Source: Pelethousia sp034933245
Lineage (GTDB): Bacteria; Bacillota; Clostridia; Christensenellales; CAG-138
Direction of reading: 5' to 3'
DNA length: 48,328 bases
Assembly (NCBI GenBank): GCA_034933245.1
Contig: JAYFNX010000061.1
Location: forward strand, 1-48,328
The notes below the pieces were generated by a model. That model saw nothing but the letters and a program-made list of their open reading frames with translations, made no database searches and had not been told where the DNA came from. This document shows positions 15,274-22,505 of this stretch, piece after piece. The translations under genes and the position numbers were made by a program. The first letter of the stretch is position 1. Each line of letters opens with the position of its first letter.

Positions 15274-16299
15274 ATGGAAAATGGAGTGGAAACCATGGTA
15301 AATACGAATAATCTTCTGGAGATCAAAAATCTTCATGTTATATACAAAACGGACATGGAAACGGTGTATGCGGTAAACGGCATCGACCTGGCGCTTAACA
15401 AGGGCGAGACCCTTGGCCTGGTAGGCGAAACCGGTGCGGGCAAAACCACAACGGCGCTTTCGATCCTGCGCCTTCTTCCGGAGAGAGTAGGGCAAATTAA
15501 AGCGGGCGAAATCCTGCTGGACGGCCAAAATCTGCTGGAACTTCCGGAAAACCAGATGCGCGAGGAGATCAGGGGCCAGAAAGTAGCCATGATCTTTCAG
15601 GATCCCATGACCTCGCTTAACCCTACCATGACGGTTGGTGAGCAGATCGAAGAAGCGCTGCACTATCATAATACAGAAAACAAATCCAAAGAAACGATAA
15701 AGGCGCGCGTTGAGGAGACGCTGGAACTTGTGGGTATACCGGCGCAGCGTAAAAATGAGTTTCCCCATCAATTTTCTGGCGGTATGAAGCAGCGCGTCGT
15801 CATCGCAATGGCGTTGGCGTGCCAGCCGGAGCTTCTACTGGCGGATGAACCCACCACGGCCCTAGACGTGACCATTCAGGCCCAGGTTCTCGCAATGATG
15901 GGCGAGCTTAAGGAGAAGCTGAAAACGGCAATGATACTGATTACCCATGACCTCGGCGTCGTAGCGCAGATTTGTGATAAGGTTGCGGTCATGTATGCGG
16001 GAGAAATTATTGAGAAGGGTACGGTTGAGGAAATCTTTTCGGGCGATAGGCATCATCCGTATACCGTAGGGCTCTTTTTATCAATCCCGAATCTCGAGCA
16101 GGATACGGACCGCCTCTCGCCCATCAACGGCTTGATGCCTGATCCTACAGACCTGCCAAAAGGCTGCAAATTTTCGCCGCGTTGTCCGAAATGCATGGAT
16201 ATCTGCAAAGAGGTGAGCCCTTGCGCTGTCTGGAACGGAACGCATAGCGTAGCCTGTCATTTATTTGCAAAGGATGCGGCAAAGGGGGAGAATGACTGA
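15274..16299 (+). CDS. dppD: Dpp/Opp-type ABC transporter ATPase, DppD family
   Basis: A 341-residue ATPase. Walker A is GETGAGKTT (about residue 50), the Q-loop IFQDPMTSLNP, the signature FSGGMKQR, Walker B LLLADEPTTALD and the switch histidine in ITHDLGV. The C-terminal oligopeptide-transport extension follows, with the cysteines of KGCKFSPRCPKCMDICKE, which in this family bind an iron-sulfur cluster. AGGGGGTG precedes the ATG at 15274. Its stop overlaps the next ATPase start (TGATG). Confidence 0.92.
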   Translation: MENGVETMVNTNNLLEIKNLHVIYKTDMETVYAVNGIDLALNKGETLGLVGETGAGKTTTALSILRLLPERVGQIKAGEILLDGQNLLELPENQMREEIRGQKVAMIFQDPMTSLNPTMTVGEQIEEALHYHNTENKSKETIKARVEETLELVGIPAQRKNEFPHQFSGGMKQRVVIAMALACQPELLLADEPTTALDVTIQAQVLAMMGELKEKLKTAMILITHDLGVVAQICDKVAVMYAGEIIEKGTVEEIFSGDRHHPYTVGLFLSIPNLEQDTDRLSPINGLMPDPTDLPKGCKFSPRCPKCMDICKEVSPCAVWNGTHSVACHLFAKDAAKGEND

Positions 16300-17270
16300 T
16301 GGAATATGAGAAGAAGGTTCCATTGCTGGAGACCATAGGCCTTAAGAAATATTTCAAGGTAGGCAAATCCTCGTGGCTTCATGCTGTGGACAATGTGAAT
16401 TTGACGATTGAGGAAGGCCGTACGCTGGGTGTCGTTGGAGAATCCGGCTGCGGCAAGAGCACACTGGGAAGAACCGTTCTGCAGCTGTTGCAGCCAACGG
16501 ACGGCCAGGTGCTCTATAACGGTGTGGATATTACGAAAAGTAATAAGCATCGGATGATGGAAGTCCGCAAGCAGATGCAGATCATTTTCCAGGATCCCTA
16601 CGCTAGCCTAAATCCGCGCATGACGGTATCCGATATCATCGCGCAACCCATGCTGATTAATAGAACGATGCCGGACAAGCTGGAGGTTTTTAAGCGCGTC
16701 GATTATTTGATGGATACGGTCGGGCTGGCTAAGCGCCTCCGAAATGCTTATCCGCATGAGTTGGACGGCGGGCGGCGGCAGCGTATCGGCGTTGCGCGGG
16801 CGCTGTCGCTGAATCCTAAATTTATCGTTTGTGACGAGCCGGTTTCCGCCCTGGATGTTTCCATACAGGCGCAGATATTGAACCTGCTTATGGATCTGCA
16901 GGATGAAATGGGATTGACCTATATGTTTATCACCCATGATCTTTCGGTGGTCAAACATATTTCCGACGATATCGCGGTCATGTATCTTGGCCAGTGCGTA
17001 GAGAAGGCGCCCTCAAAGGAGCTGTTTCATAACCCGCGCCATCCCTATACAAAAGCCCTGCTTTCCGCAATCCCCGTTCCCAATCTTTCGGCCCGGGAAA
17101 AAAAGCCGGAGCTTATAAAGGGCGAAGTAACCAATCCTATAGACCCAAAGCCCGGCTGCCGTTTCGCAAAGCGTTGCCCATACTGCACCGAAACGTGTCT
17201 TGCTGCAAATTTGCAGCTTAACGAAGTGTCCCCGAATCACTTTGTTGCCTGTACGCTGATGGAGAAGTGA
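16299..17270 (+). CDS. dppF: Dpp/Opp-type ABC transporter ATPase, DppF family
   Basis: A 323-residue ATPase. Walker A is GESGCGKST, the Q-loop IFQDPYASLNP, Walker B FIVCDEPVSALD and the switch ITHDLSVV, with the C-terminal cysteine-rich extension GCRFAKRCPYCTETC. The signature reads LDGGRRQR instead of LSGGQ(Q/R)QR; this D variant is familiar from clostridial DppF-like proteins, so it need not abolish activity. It pairs with DppD as the ATP-hydrolysing heterodimer, and the start overlaps the dppD stop codon. Confidence 0.92.
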   Translation: MEYEKKVPLLETIGLKKYFKVGKSSWLHAVDNVNLTIEEGRTLGVVGESGCGKSTLGRTVLQLLQPTDGQVLYNGVDITKSNKHRMMEVRKQMQIIFQDPYASLNPRMTVSDIIAQPMLINRTMPDKLEVFKRVDYLMDTVGLAKRLRNAYPHELDGGRRQRIGVARALSLNPKFIVCDEPVSALDVSIQAQILNLLMDLQDEMGLTYMFITHDLSVVKHISDDIAVMYLGQCVEKAPSKELFHNPRHPYTKALLSAIPVPNLSAREKKPELIKGEVTNPIDPKPGCRFAKRCPYCTETCLAANLQLNEVSPNHFVACTLMEK

Positions 17271-17335
17271 AAAGCGGATTGCAAATAGGCAAATGGCAAT
17301 TCGTAAAAATAAAGGAAACATGAGGAGGAAACCAA

Positions 17336-18925
17336 ATGAAAAAGGTACTATGTGTTATTCTAGCGTTGGTTATGGTAACGGCGCTGGGTTCGGGATGCGC
17401 AGCGGCGCCTCAGGCAACGGAGGCAGGGACATCTTCCGCGGGAACTGCCGGTAGCGGCGAAGCGGGGGTATCTGGAAGCAGTTCCGGCCGCGATGACGTC
17501 ATCATCCGTTGCGAGCAGGTTTTCTACAACTTTAGCCCTTTGGAAGGAATCGTTGGCTTCCCCAACCTGTATGTCATGGATCAGGTTTATGAATGCTTGA
17601 CCCGTATCAACGACGAGGGCGTTGTGGAGCCCCGCCTTGCTACCGAATGGGAAATCAGCGAAGACTGTAAAACCATTACCGCCAAGATTCGGCAGGGCGT
17701 TAAGTTCCAGAACGGCGAAGAACTAAAAGCGTCCGATGTTGTGTTTACCTATACGCTGGCAATGGAAGCCCCCGCCTGCGACGTATACCTGAATGCGCTG
17801 GAGAGCATTGAAGCGACGGATGACTATACCGTGGTGTTTCGCCTCTCCCGTCCCAGCGTGTCCTTTATCAACAATACTTCCGAGATCTACATTATGAACG
17901 AGAAGTATTACAACGAGGTTGGCGGCGATCTGCTGGAGCAAGGCTGCGGCACGGGCCCCTATAAATTCGTTGCTGTGGATCTTTCCACCGAAGTGAAGCT
18001 GGAAGCATTTGATGAGTATTGGGAGTGCGATGTTCCTATAAAAAACGTTATCCTGCGCCCCGTAACCGACTCCACCACTTCCGCTGTTTCCTTCGAAGCC
18101 GGGGAACTCGATTTTATCCAGGTCTCCAATATTTCGGCATTCCAGCCCCTTGTTGATACGGGCAGCTTTAACACCGAGGCTGTTACCACATTGCATACCG
18201 CATACATCTCCATGAATAACGAGGTTGCACCCTTTGATAACAAACTGGTGCGTCAGGCCCTTACCTATGCCGCGGACAGAGCCACCATGGTTGCTATTGC
18301 GTATGAGGGACTGGCTGTTCCCGCCCGCCTGATGGCGGACGAGCGCTCCTTCGGCGTGGATTTCAGCAATTGCCCGGCATATTCGTATGATCTGGAAAGG
18401 GCCAAAGCGCTGCTGGCCGAGGCCGGTTATCCCAACGGCATCAACTTCAAGGAAGACTTCGGCGTAGTGATGGATATCATCCCCGGTGGTTTCTATGAGA
18501 AATTTGCTACCATCTTCCAGCAGAGCCTCTCCGAGATGGGCTGCACACTGGAGTTGCGCGCTTCTGAGACCTATTCGGCGGATGCCGCCAGCGGCAATTA
18601 TGCTATTATTACCCAGGGCATGACCTTCCAATATGACTTCTCTTATGACCAGGGGCTCTACGGAACCACCGGCATTAACTCCAAAAACCATGCTCGCTAT
18701 AGCAATCCCAAGGTGGATGAGCTCTTTACGGCTGCCGACGCCACCACCGACCAGGCGCAACGTGCGGCTTATTATAAGGAAATCTGCGAAATTCTAACGG
18801 ACGATTGCCCGACGATTCCCGTTTTGCATAAGCAAATGCCTTATGCATGGGCAAAAGACCTGAACGCCATCCCCCACGTTTCCGCAGCGCATCCTTACTA
18901 TGTCTATCAGTGGAGCTGGAATTAA
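17336..18925 (+). CDS. dppA: Substrate-binding lipoprotein of the Dpp/Opp-type importer
   Basis: A 529-residue secreted lipoprotein. The signal peptide is MKKVLCVILALVMVTALGSGC with the lipobox cysteine at residue 21, then a Ser/Gly/Ala-rich linker (about 22-50), then a family 5 solute-binding fold (RCEQVFYNFSP, LATEWEISEDCKTITAKIRQGVKFQNGEEL, GTGPYKF, NNEVAPFDNKLVRQALTYAADR). Family 5 proteins bind peptides, opines, nickel or oligosaccharides. The gene follows dppF by 65 bases with AGGAGG, and a stem-loop after the stop may let it be expressed above or separately from the downstream peptidase gene. Confidence 0.9.
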   Translation: MKKVLCVILALVMVTALGSGCAAAPQATEAGTSSAGTAGSGEAGVSGSSSGRDDVIIRCEQVFYNFSPLEGIVGFPNLYVMDQVYECLTRINDEGVVEPRLATEWEISEDCKTITAKIRQGVKFQNGEELKASDVVFTYTLAMEAPACDVYLNALESIEATDDYTVVFRLSRPSVSFINNTSEIYIMNEKYYNEVGGDLLEQGCGTGPYKFVAVDLSTEVKLEAFDEYWECDVPIKNVILRPVTDSTTSAVSFEAGELDFIQVSNISAFQPLVDTGSFNTEAVTTLHTAYISMNNEVAPFDNKLVRQALTYAADRATMVAIAYEGLAVPARLMADERSFGVDFSNCPAYSYDLERAKALLAEAGYPNGINFKEDFGVVMDIIPGGFYEKFATIFQQSLSEMGCTLELRASETYSADAASGNYAIITQGMTFQYDFSYDQGLYGTTGINSKNHARYSNPKVDELFTAADATTDQAQRAAYYKEICEILTDDCPTIPVLHKQMPYAWAKDLNAIPHVSAAHPYYVYQWSWN

Positions 18926-18970
18926 TCTTTCAAAACCTCCACAAAGCCCTATTGCTTAAAGACTCCAAAA

Positions 18971-19003
18971 GCCAGCCGACGGAGGTATTCTCCGCCGGCT
19001 GGC
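18971..19003 (+). terminator. Stem-loop between dppA and the M81 peptidase gene
   Basis: GCCAGCCG-A-CGGAG (18971-18984) pairs with CTCCG-C-CGGCTGGC (18990-19003), one mismatch, 5-base loop. The tail AATATTT is weak, so partial termination or 3' mRNA protection is more likely than a full stop. Confidence 0.6.
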
Positions 19004-19064
19004 AATATTTCATAGAGAAACGGAACCGTAAAATCCCGCTGCCATCAAATTGAAGAGGATGATT

Positions 19065-20549
19065 ATGAAGATTTTGATTGGAAAATTCGGGCACGAAGCA
19101 AACACGTTTTCCGCGCATACGGCGAGCTATGCCTTGTTCACAGCATCGGGTACTTTGACTTGCGACGATAAAATTCCGCCCATGTTCAAGGGGACGCCTG
19201 ACTATATCGGCGGCATGCTGGCAGCGGCGGAGGAATACGGCGCAAAAGTCATACCGACGATCGCATGCCTCGCCGCGGCGCCTACCCTGTCGCAGGATTG
19301 CGCAAACCGGTTACTGGGGCAGCTTATGTCCTATGTGGTGCGTTATAAGGACGAGATCGACGGCATCTGTCTAGGCTTGCACGGCGCCGGCTGCGCGGAA
19401 TATACGGACGACTTGGAAGGCTATGTGCTCAAGGCTGTTCGGGATGTGGTGGGGTACGACATGCCGGTCATGGTAACGCTTGATCTGCACGCCAACGTTT
19501 CACCGGACATGCTGCGGCTTTCCAGCGGCTTGTTTGGCATTAAGCAGTATCCGCATGTCGATATGTTTGATGCGGGATATTTGGCGATGAAAACGCTGAT
19601 CCATGCGATAAACGGCAAAAATCTGCCAAATATCGCCATGGCCGAACTTCCGATGGTAATTCCGCATTCGGCAGGATATACGTTTGACGAGCCGCTTTCA
19701 TCGATAAATTCGTATTTTCAAGAATATGCGGCGGCGCACAGGCTGATAGACGCAACGCTGTTCCATGGCTTCCCGCCCGCGGATACACCCTTTACCAGAA
19801 GCTCTGTGGTTGTGGTCGCCCGAAGCGGGGCGCAGGAAGCGGCCGACGAGTTGGCCGCCTATATTTGGAGCAAGCGAGAACAGTTTGTGCCGGAATCCCT
19901 GACCCCCGCGGAAGCCATGGATAGAGCAGCCTCCGTATCCAAGGAAGGATATATCGTTATCAATGAACTGTCGGATAATCCGGGCGGAGGCGCCCCCGGA
20001 GACGGTACGCATTTGCTGCGAGAAATGTTGCGCCGAAATTATCCCAAAACCATTATGGGCTATATCTATGATCCCATCGCGGTGCAGGAAATCATGGAGC
20101 GCCGCGTGGGCGAGCATATTTCCTTGTCCCTTGGAGGCAAAACCGAGCCGGTTCACGGCGAACCCATAGAGATCAAGGATGCCGAGATTATTTGCCTTGG
20201 CAACGGGGAAGTGGTGTATGTTTCGCCGGTGCATGCGAATCTGCCCGATACCATCGGAGCATGCGCGCGGATCCGGACCGGCAATGTGGATATCATCATC
20301 GGTTCCGTTCTTCATCAGACCTATGATGACAGGCCATTCCTGGCTACCGGGGCGGACATTGCGCAATATAGGTACGTCGGCTTGAAGTCCGCGCACCACT
20401 TCAGGGCATTTTTTCAGGACAGGGCGGCAGCGATCATTACGGCGGATCCACCGGGGCTCATGAGCGGCGACCTGAAACGCTATGACTTTCATAAGATGCC
20501 CAGACCCATTTTCCCGTTGGATAAGGACGCGGCGTTTTTTGGCAAATAA
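19065..20549 (+). CDS. M81-family metallopeptidase (MlrC-like)
   Basis: A 494-residue protein of the MlrC (microcystinase C) family: an N-terminal domain starting KILIGKFGHEANTFS and a C-terminal domain. The putative zinc ligands Asp140, His142 (TLDLHANVS) and His164 (QYPHVDMFDAG) have the same spacing (2 and 22) as the ligands reported for Sphingomonas MlrC. GGLHGAG-type and NPGGGAPGDGT loops are also present. MlrC cleaves linear peptides with unusual residues; most bacterial homologues have unknown substrates. GAAGAGG sets the start at ATG 19065 in place of the upstream TTG. Placement after the importer suggests it cleaves the imported compound in the cytosol. Confidence 0.88.
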   Translation: MKILIGKFGHEANTFSAHTASYALFTASGTLTCDDKIPPMFKGTPDYIGGMLAAAEEYGAKVIPTIACLAAAPTLSQDCANRLLGQLMSYVVRYKDEIDGICLGLHGAGCAEYTDDLEGYVLKAVRDVVGYDMPVMVTLDLHANVSPDMLRLSSGLFGIKQYPHVDMFDAGYLAMKTLIHAINGKNLPNIAMAELPMVIPHSAGYTFDEPLSSINSYFQEYAAAHRLIDATLFHGFPPADTPFTRSSVVVVARSGAQEAADELAAYIWSKREQFVPESLTPAEAMDRAASVSKEGYIVINELSDNPGGGAPGDGTHLLREMLRRNYPKTIMGYIYDPIAVQEIMERRVGEHISLSLGGKTEPVHGEPIEIKDAEIICLGNGEVVYVSPVHANLPDTIGACARIRTGNVDIIIGSVLHQTYDDRPFLATGADIAQYRYVGLKSAHHFRAFFQDRAAAIITADPPGLMSGDLKRYDFHKMPRPIFPLDKDAAFFGK

Positions 20550-20614
20550 GGCAGGCTGCCCATGGCTTTTTGCCTGCATGCGCGGCATGGAAGGCGCCGC
20601 TTAAGAAGACGGCC

Positions 20615-20674
20615 AAAAAAATCCTCCTCTGGCGGCTCCGCTTGCAAAAGAAGCGCGTTACCAGGGGAGGATTT
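20615..20674 (-). terminator. Bidirectional terminator between convergent genes
   Basis: AAATCCTCCTCTGG (20619-20632) pairs with CCAGGGGAGGATTT (20661-20674) around a 28-base loop that can fold again. On the minus strand the stem is followed by seven T, so it ends the GntR-type gene at 20695; it also faces the M81 gene. Confidence 0.75.
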
Positions 20675-20694
20675 GTTGCGAAAAGGCGGGGATA

Positions 20695-21474
20695 CTAGGA
20701 TTCACGCATGGCATGATTGATGGCTGTGGCGCTGAGCCCGCTGGGATCGATATCAGACCGGTAAAGAGTTTTGATAATGTTCATGCGGTCGCTCAAATGC
20801 TTGGCCATAACCTTGCGTGCCGTCAGGGGCTGATGCTGAATCAAGGCTTCAAGAATAAGCTCGTGTTCCTGCCGCGATTTTTCCCGGAGCACCCGTTCCA
20901 CATACTTGTTAAAATTGGCATATTCCCCCTCGCGCAGGCGATAAAGCAGAATGTATAAAAATTCCGTCAGCGTTTCGTTGCCGCATGCCTTGGAAAGAAC
21001 AATATGAAAATCATAATCGTCATCCGCGTGGCCGTCTGTGGCCGGCATTGGAAGCGGCATGGATACAATGCATTGAAGCTTCTGAATATCCTCTTGTGTG
21101 CAGCGTTCGCAAGCATGGTAGGCGATCTCGGGTTCCAAAATGAACCGGGCGTCAAGGAGCTGAAGCGCGTCCGTGTCGTTCCGTAGCTTTTCAAAAAAAT
21201 GGGCGCTTCTGATATTGGATATGGCCGAAGGGGAGACCATGGTGCCCTTACCGTTTACGGTGTGCAAGATACCGTAGTTTTCCAGTATCTTCATGGATTC
21301 GCGCAAAATATTGCGGCTTACATTCAACTGCGTGGCAAGGTTGATTTCATTGGGGATACGTTCGCCGATGGCAAAATTCCCGTTTTCAATTTGCTGGATG
21401 AAATAGTCGACCAGCTTTTGGCTCAGGTTGACCTTTTTAATGGGCGCAAATTGTTGCTCAGAATTTTCTTGCAT
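20695..21474 (-). CDS. GntR-family (FadR/FCD-type) transcriptional regulator
   Basis: A 259-residue protein. The winged helix is at about residues 15-85 (GERIPNEINLATQLNVSRNILRESMKILENYGILHT with the wing NGKGTMV), followed by a helical FCD domain with DYDFHIVLSKACGN, where the histidine is a conserved metal ligand. It is a paralogue of the regulator at 12380 (shared VSRNILRE-type recognition helix) and faces the M81 gene. The two may bracket and co-regulate the importer/peptidase locus, or sense successive intermediates. The start codon follows TAGG six bases upstream. Confidence 0.86.
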   Translation of the reverse strand: MQENSEQQFAPIKKVNLSQKLVDYFIQQIENGNFAIGERIPNEINLATQLNVSRNILRESMKILENYGILHTVNGKGTMVSPSAISNIRSAHFFEKLRNDTDALQLLDARFILEPEIAYHACERCTQEDIQKLQCIVSMPLPMPATDGHADDDYDFHIVLSKACGNETLTEFLYILLYRLREGEYANFNKYVERVLREKSRQEHELILEALIQHQPLTARKVMAKHLSDRMNIIKTLYRSDIDPSGLSATAINHAMRES

Positions 21475-21503
21475 AAGAACCTACAATCCTAATTATTTCT
21501 TTA

Positions 21504-21532
21504 ATTATATTCGACTTTTGAAGTTTTGAAAA
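21504..21532 (-). promoter_or_regulatory. Probable promoter of the 20695 regulator gene
   Basis: On the minus strand TTTTCA (21527-21532) and TATAAT (21504-21509) are 17 bases apart. The spacer contains ACTTCAAAAGT, an 11-bp palindrome-like site suitable for autoregulation. Confidence 0.5.
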
Positions 21533-21643
21533 GCGGAAAAGCGTATGGAATGGAGCGGGATGGCATTCGCAATGCAAGAACGGATATAGAAGGGAAAGCC
21601 GTGCGGCATATGAAAAGAGAGACGCCATCAAGCTGGTAGATAG

Positions 21644-21669
21644 AAAAAGGCCTGCCAATATAGCAAGCC
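21644..21669 (-). terminator. Terminator of the cysteine-rich small gene
   Basis: On the minus strand GGCTTGC (21663-21669) pairs with GCAGGCC (21649-21655, one G-U), loop of seven, followed by TTTTTC. It begins 14 bases after the stop codon at 21683. Confidence 0.65.
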
Positions 21670-21682
21670 CGGTAGATCGCAA

Positions 21683-21793
21683 CTAATACCAACGACGGTT
21701 GCAACAGCGGCGATTGCAGCAGCAACAACGGTATCCAGATGTGTTTCTGCAGCAGGCGACGCCCAACAATAATATGAACGGCCAACAACGCAT
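21683..21793 (-). CDS. 36-residue cysteine- and arginine-rich small protein
   Basis: A complete short gene on the minus strand. ATG 21793 is preceded by GGGGAG at eight bases, a TATAAT with a weak -35 lies just upstream, and a hairpin plus T run follows the TAG stop. The product starts MRCWPFILLLGVACC, a short hydrophobic stretch ending in a Cys pair, then a tail with CCCC at residues 23-26 and CC at 30-31 among arginines, ending RRWY. Nine of 36 residues are Cys and seven are Arg. It could be a membrane-inserted or secreted metal-binding, disulfide-rich or coat-associated peptide. I do not recognise a named family. It was found by reading both strands for short frames and is below usual gene-calling length. 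Confidence 0.65.
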   Translation of the reverse strand: MRCWPFILLLGVACCRNTSGYRCCCCNRRCCNRRWY

Positions 21794-21804
21794 TTGTTTC
21801 ACTC

Positions 21805-21833
21805 CCCACATTATATTTCTCAAGTAAGATGGT
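21805..21833 (-). promoter_or_regulatory. Promoter of the cysteine-rich small gene
   Basis: On the minus strand TATAAT sits about 15 bases upstream of the GGGGAG ribosome binding site. TCTACA, a 4/6 match to -35, lies 17 bases further upstream. Confidence 0.45.
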
Positions 21834-21977
21834 GTAGACTCACTATAGAGTATGTAGGAAGCGGGCCGCGTGTGAAAGGAGAAAGGGCGGGCGCAATATT
21901 ATATGCTGCGGCGATCGCGTCGGGCATCCGGCGTGATGGGCAGTCAAACCCAATGGGGAAACTGCCTTGCATGGGGG

Positions 21978-22178
21978 CTACTTCATTCGGGGCTTAGGCG
22001 TAGCTACAATCCCATCTCCTGAAAGGGCGAAAGAATACTCTTCATGCATAGCGAGAACGAGCTCGTTATATTCGTCCGCCGGTAACGTCCATGGATTAAG
22101 GATGTATTGATCGCCTCGCCGTTCTATATTGCCTAAGACGACATGACGATTTAAAACCATTTTATATACTGCTTTCAT
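21978..22178 (-). CDS. Hypothetical 66-residue protein
   Basis: A short frame beginning MKAVYKMVLNRHVV and containing an acidic, protein-like stretch (NPWTLPADEYNELVLAMHEE) ending in a basic tail. A good promoter (TTGCCA-17-TATAAT, 22185-22213) points at it and would start transcription at about the ATG at 22178, so the message may be leaderless or use the internal ATG at 22160. No ribosome binding site is evident. A longer in-frame extension to 22466 would begin inside a terminator and lacks protein-like composition. No family recognised. Confidence 0.45.
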   Translation of the reverse strand: MKAVYKMVLNRHVVLGNIERRGDQYILNPWTLPADEYNELVLAMHEEYSFALSGDGIVATPKPRMK

Positions 22179-22184
22179 ATTTGT

Positions 22185-22213
22185 ATTATATAGGGCTCCG
22201 AATAATTTGGCAA
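22185..22213 (-). promoter_or_regulatory. Promoter upstream of the 66-residue ORF
   Basis: On the minus strand TTGCCA (22208-22213) and TATAAT (22185-22190) are separated by 17 bases, one of the best promoter matches in this part of the window. Confidence 0.6.
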
Positions 22214-22229
22214 CGAATCCTCGGGAAAC

Positions 22230-22481
22230 ATGGTTCCGTACAGTTATAGAAAAAAGACCAAATAAACGGCTCGTAACGGGCAAGCATATTGCCATCCACC
22301 GCCGCTTCAGCAGCGCCGGGCTTGCTGAAGGTTTCCGTAAGCCCTCGGTCCGCATGGCCTTACCGGCTTGCCGCTGTAAAACGCGAGGCAGCCCCACGCC
22401 AGCCTTGTCAAACGAAGGCTTGAATCCGTAGCCAAGGAGGCTGGAAAAACCAAGAATCCCCCGCATAGGGGGATTCTTTTG
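22230..22481 (+). ncRNA. Candidate structured non-coding RNA (orientation uncertain)
   Basis: This stretch has no convincing gene on either strand but is dense in consecutive hairpins when read on plus: CTTCAGCA/TGCTGAAG, CCGTAAGCC/GGCCTTACCGG, and a three-way-like arrangement CCAG-(CCTT..AAGG)-(CTTG..CAAG)-GAGG-CTGG. It ends in a strong terminator with four T on the plus strand. No clear plus-strand promoter is visible (a weak TTTATA-17-TATTAT at 22161-22189 is the best). It lacks the conserved boxes of tmRNA, RNase P RNA, SRP RNA, cobalamin or SAM riboswitches as far as I can judge. The terminator is also needed by the gene on the minus strand, so it is weaker support than it looks. Confidence 0.3.
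22452..22481. terminator. Strong bidirectional terminator
   Basis: AAGAATCCCCC and GGGGGATTCTT form an 11-bp stem with a 5-base loop. The plus strand continues TTTTG and the minus strand TTGGTTTTT. It ends the glutamate-synthase-like gene on the minus strand and may end a plus-strand RNA. Confidence 0.85.
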
Positions 22482-22505
22482 TGCTTAGTAGCAGGTAAGC
22501 TGCCA

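Noticed and set aside
16760..16800. Degenerate ABC signature (LDGGRRQR) in dppF as inactivation
   Set aside because: This D variant is familiar in clostridial DppF-like ATPases and all other motifs are intact.
12298..17293. Shared 11-mer AAATAGGCAAA at 12298-12308 and 17283-17293
   Set aside because: It lies in two control regions of the same locus, but a single shared 11-mer can occur by chance in a window this size.
21501..21809. 102-codon minus-strand frame overlapping the Cys-rich gene
   Set aside because: Different frame, leucine-rich by chance reading of GTTGCTGC-like repeats, and it starts without a ribosome binding site; the 36-residue frame has all the signals.
22350..22420. Resemblance to a cobalamin riboswitch core (GCCGCTGTAA near AGGCAGCC)
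   Set aside because: The surrounding conserved boxes are absent or in the wrong order, and no B12-related gene follows.
22207..22431. 74-codon plus-strand frame
   Set aside because: No ribosome binding site and it overlaps dense hairpins; more likely non-coding.
22179..22466. N-terminal extension of the 66-residue ORF
   Set aside because: It would start in the terminator stem and has a random-like composition; the promoter lies inside it.
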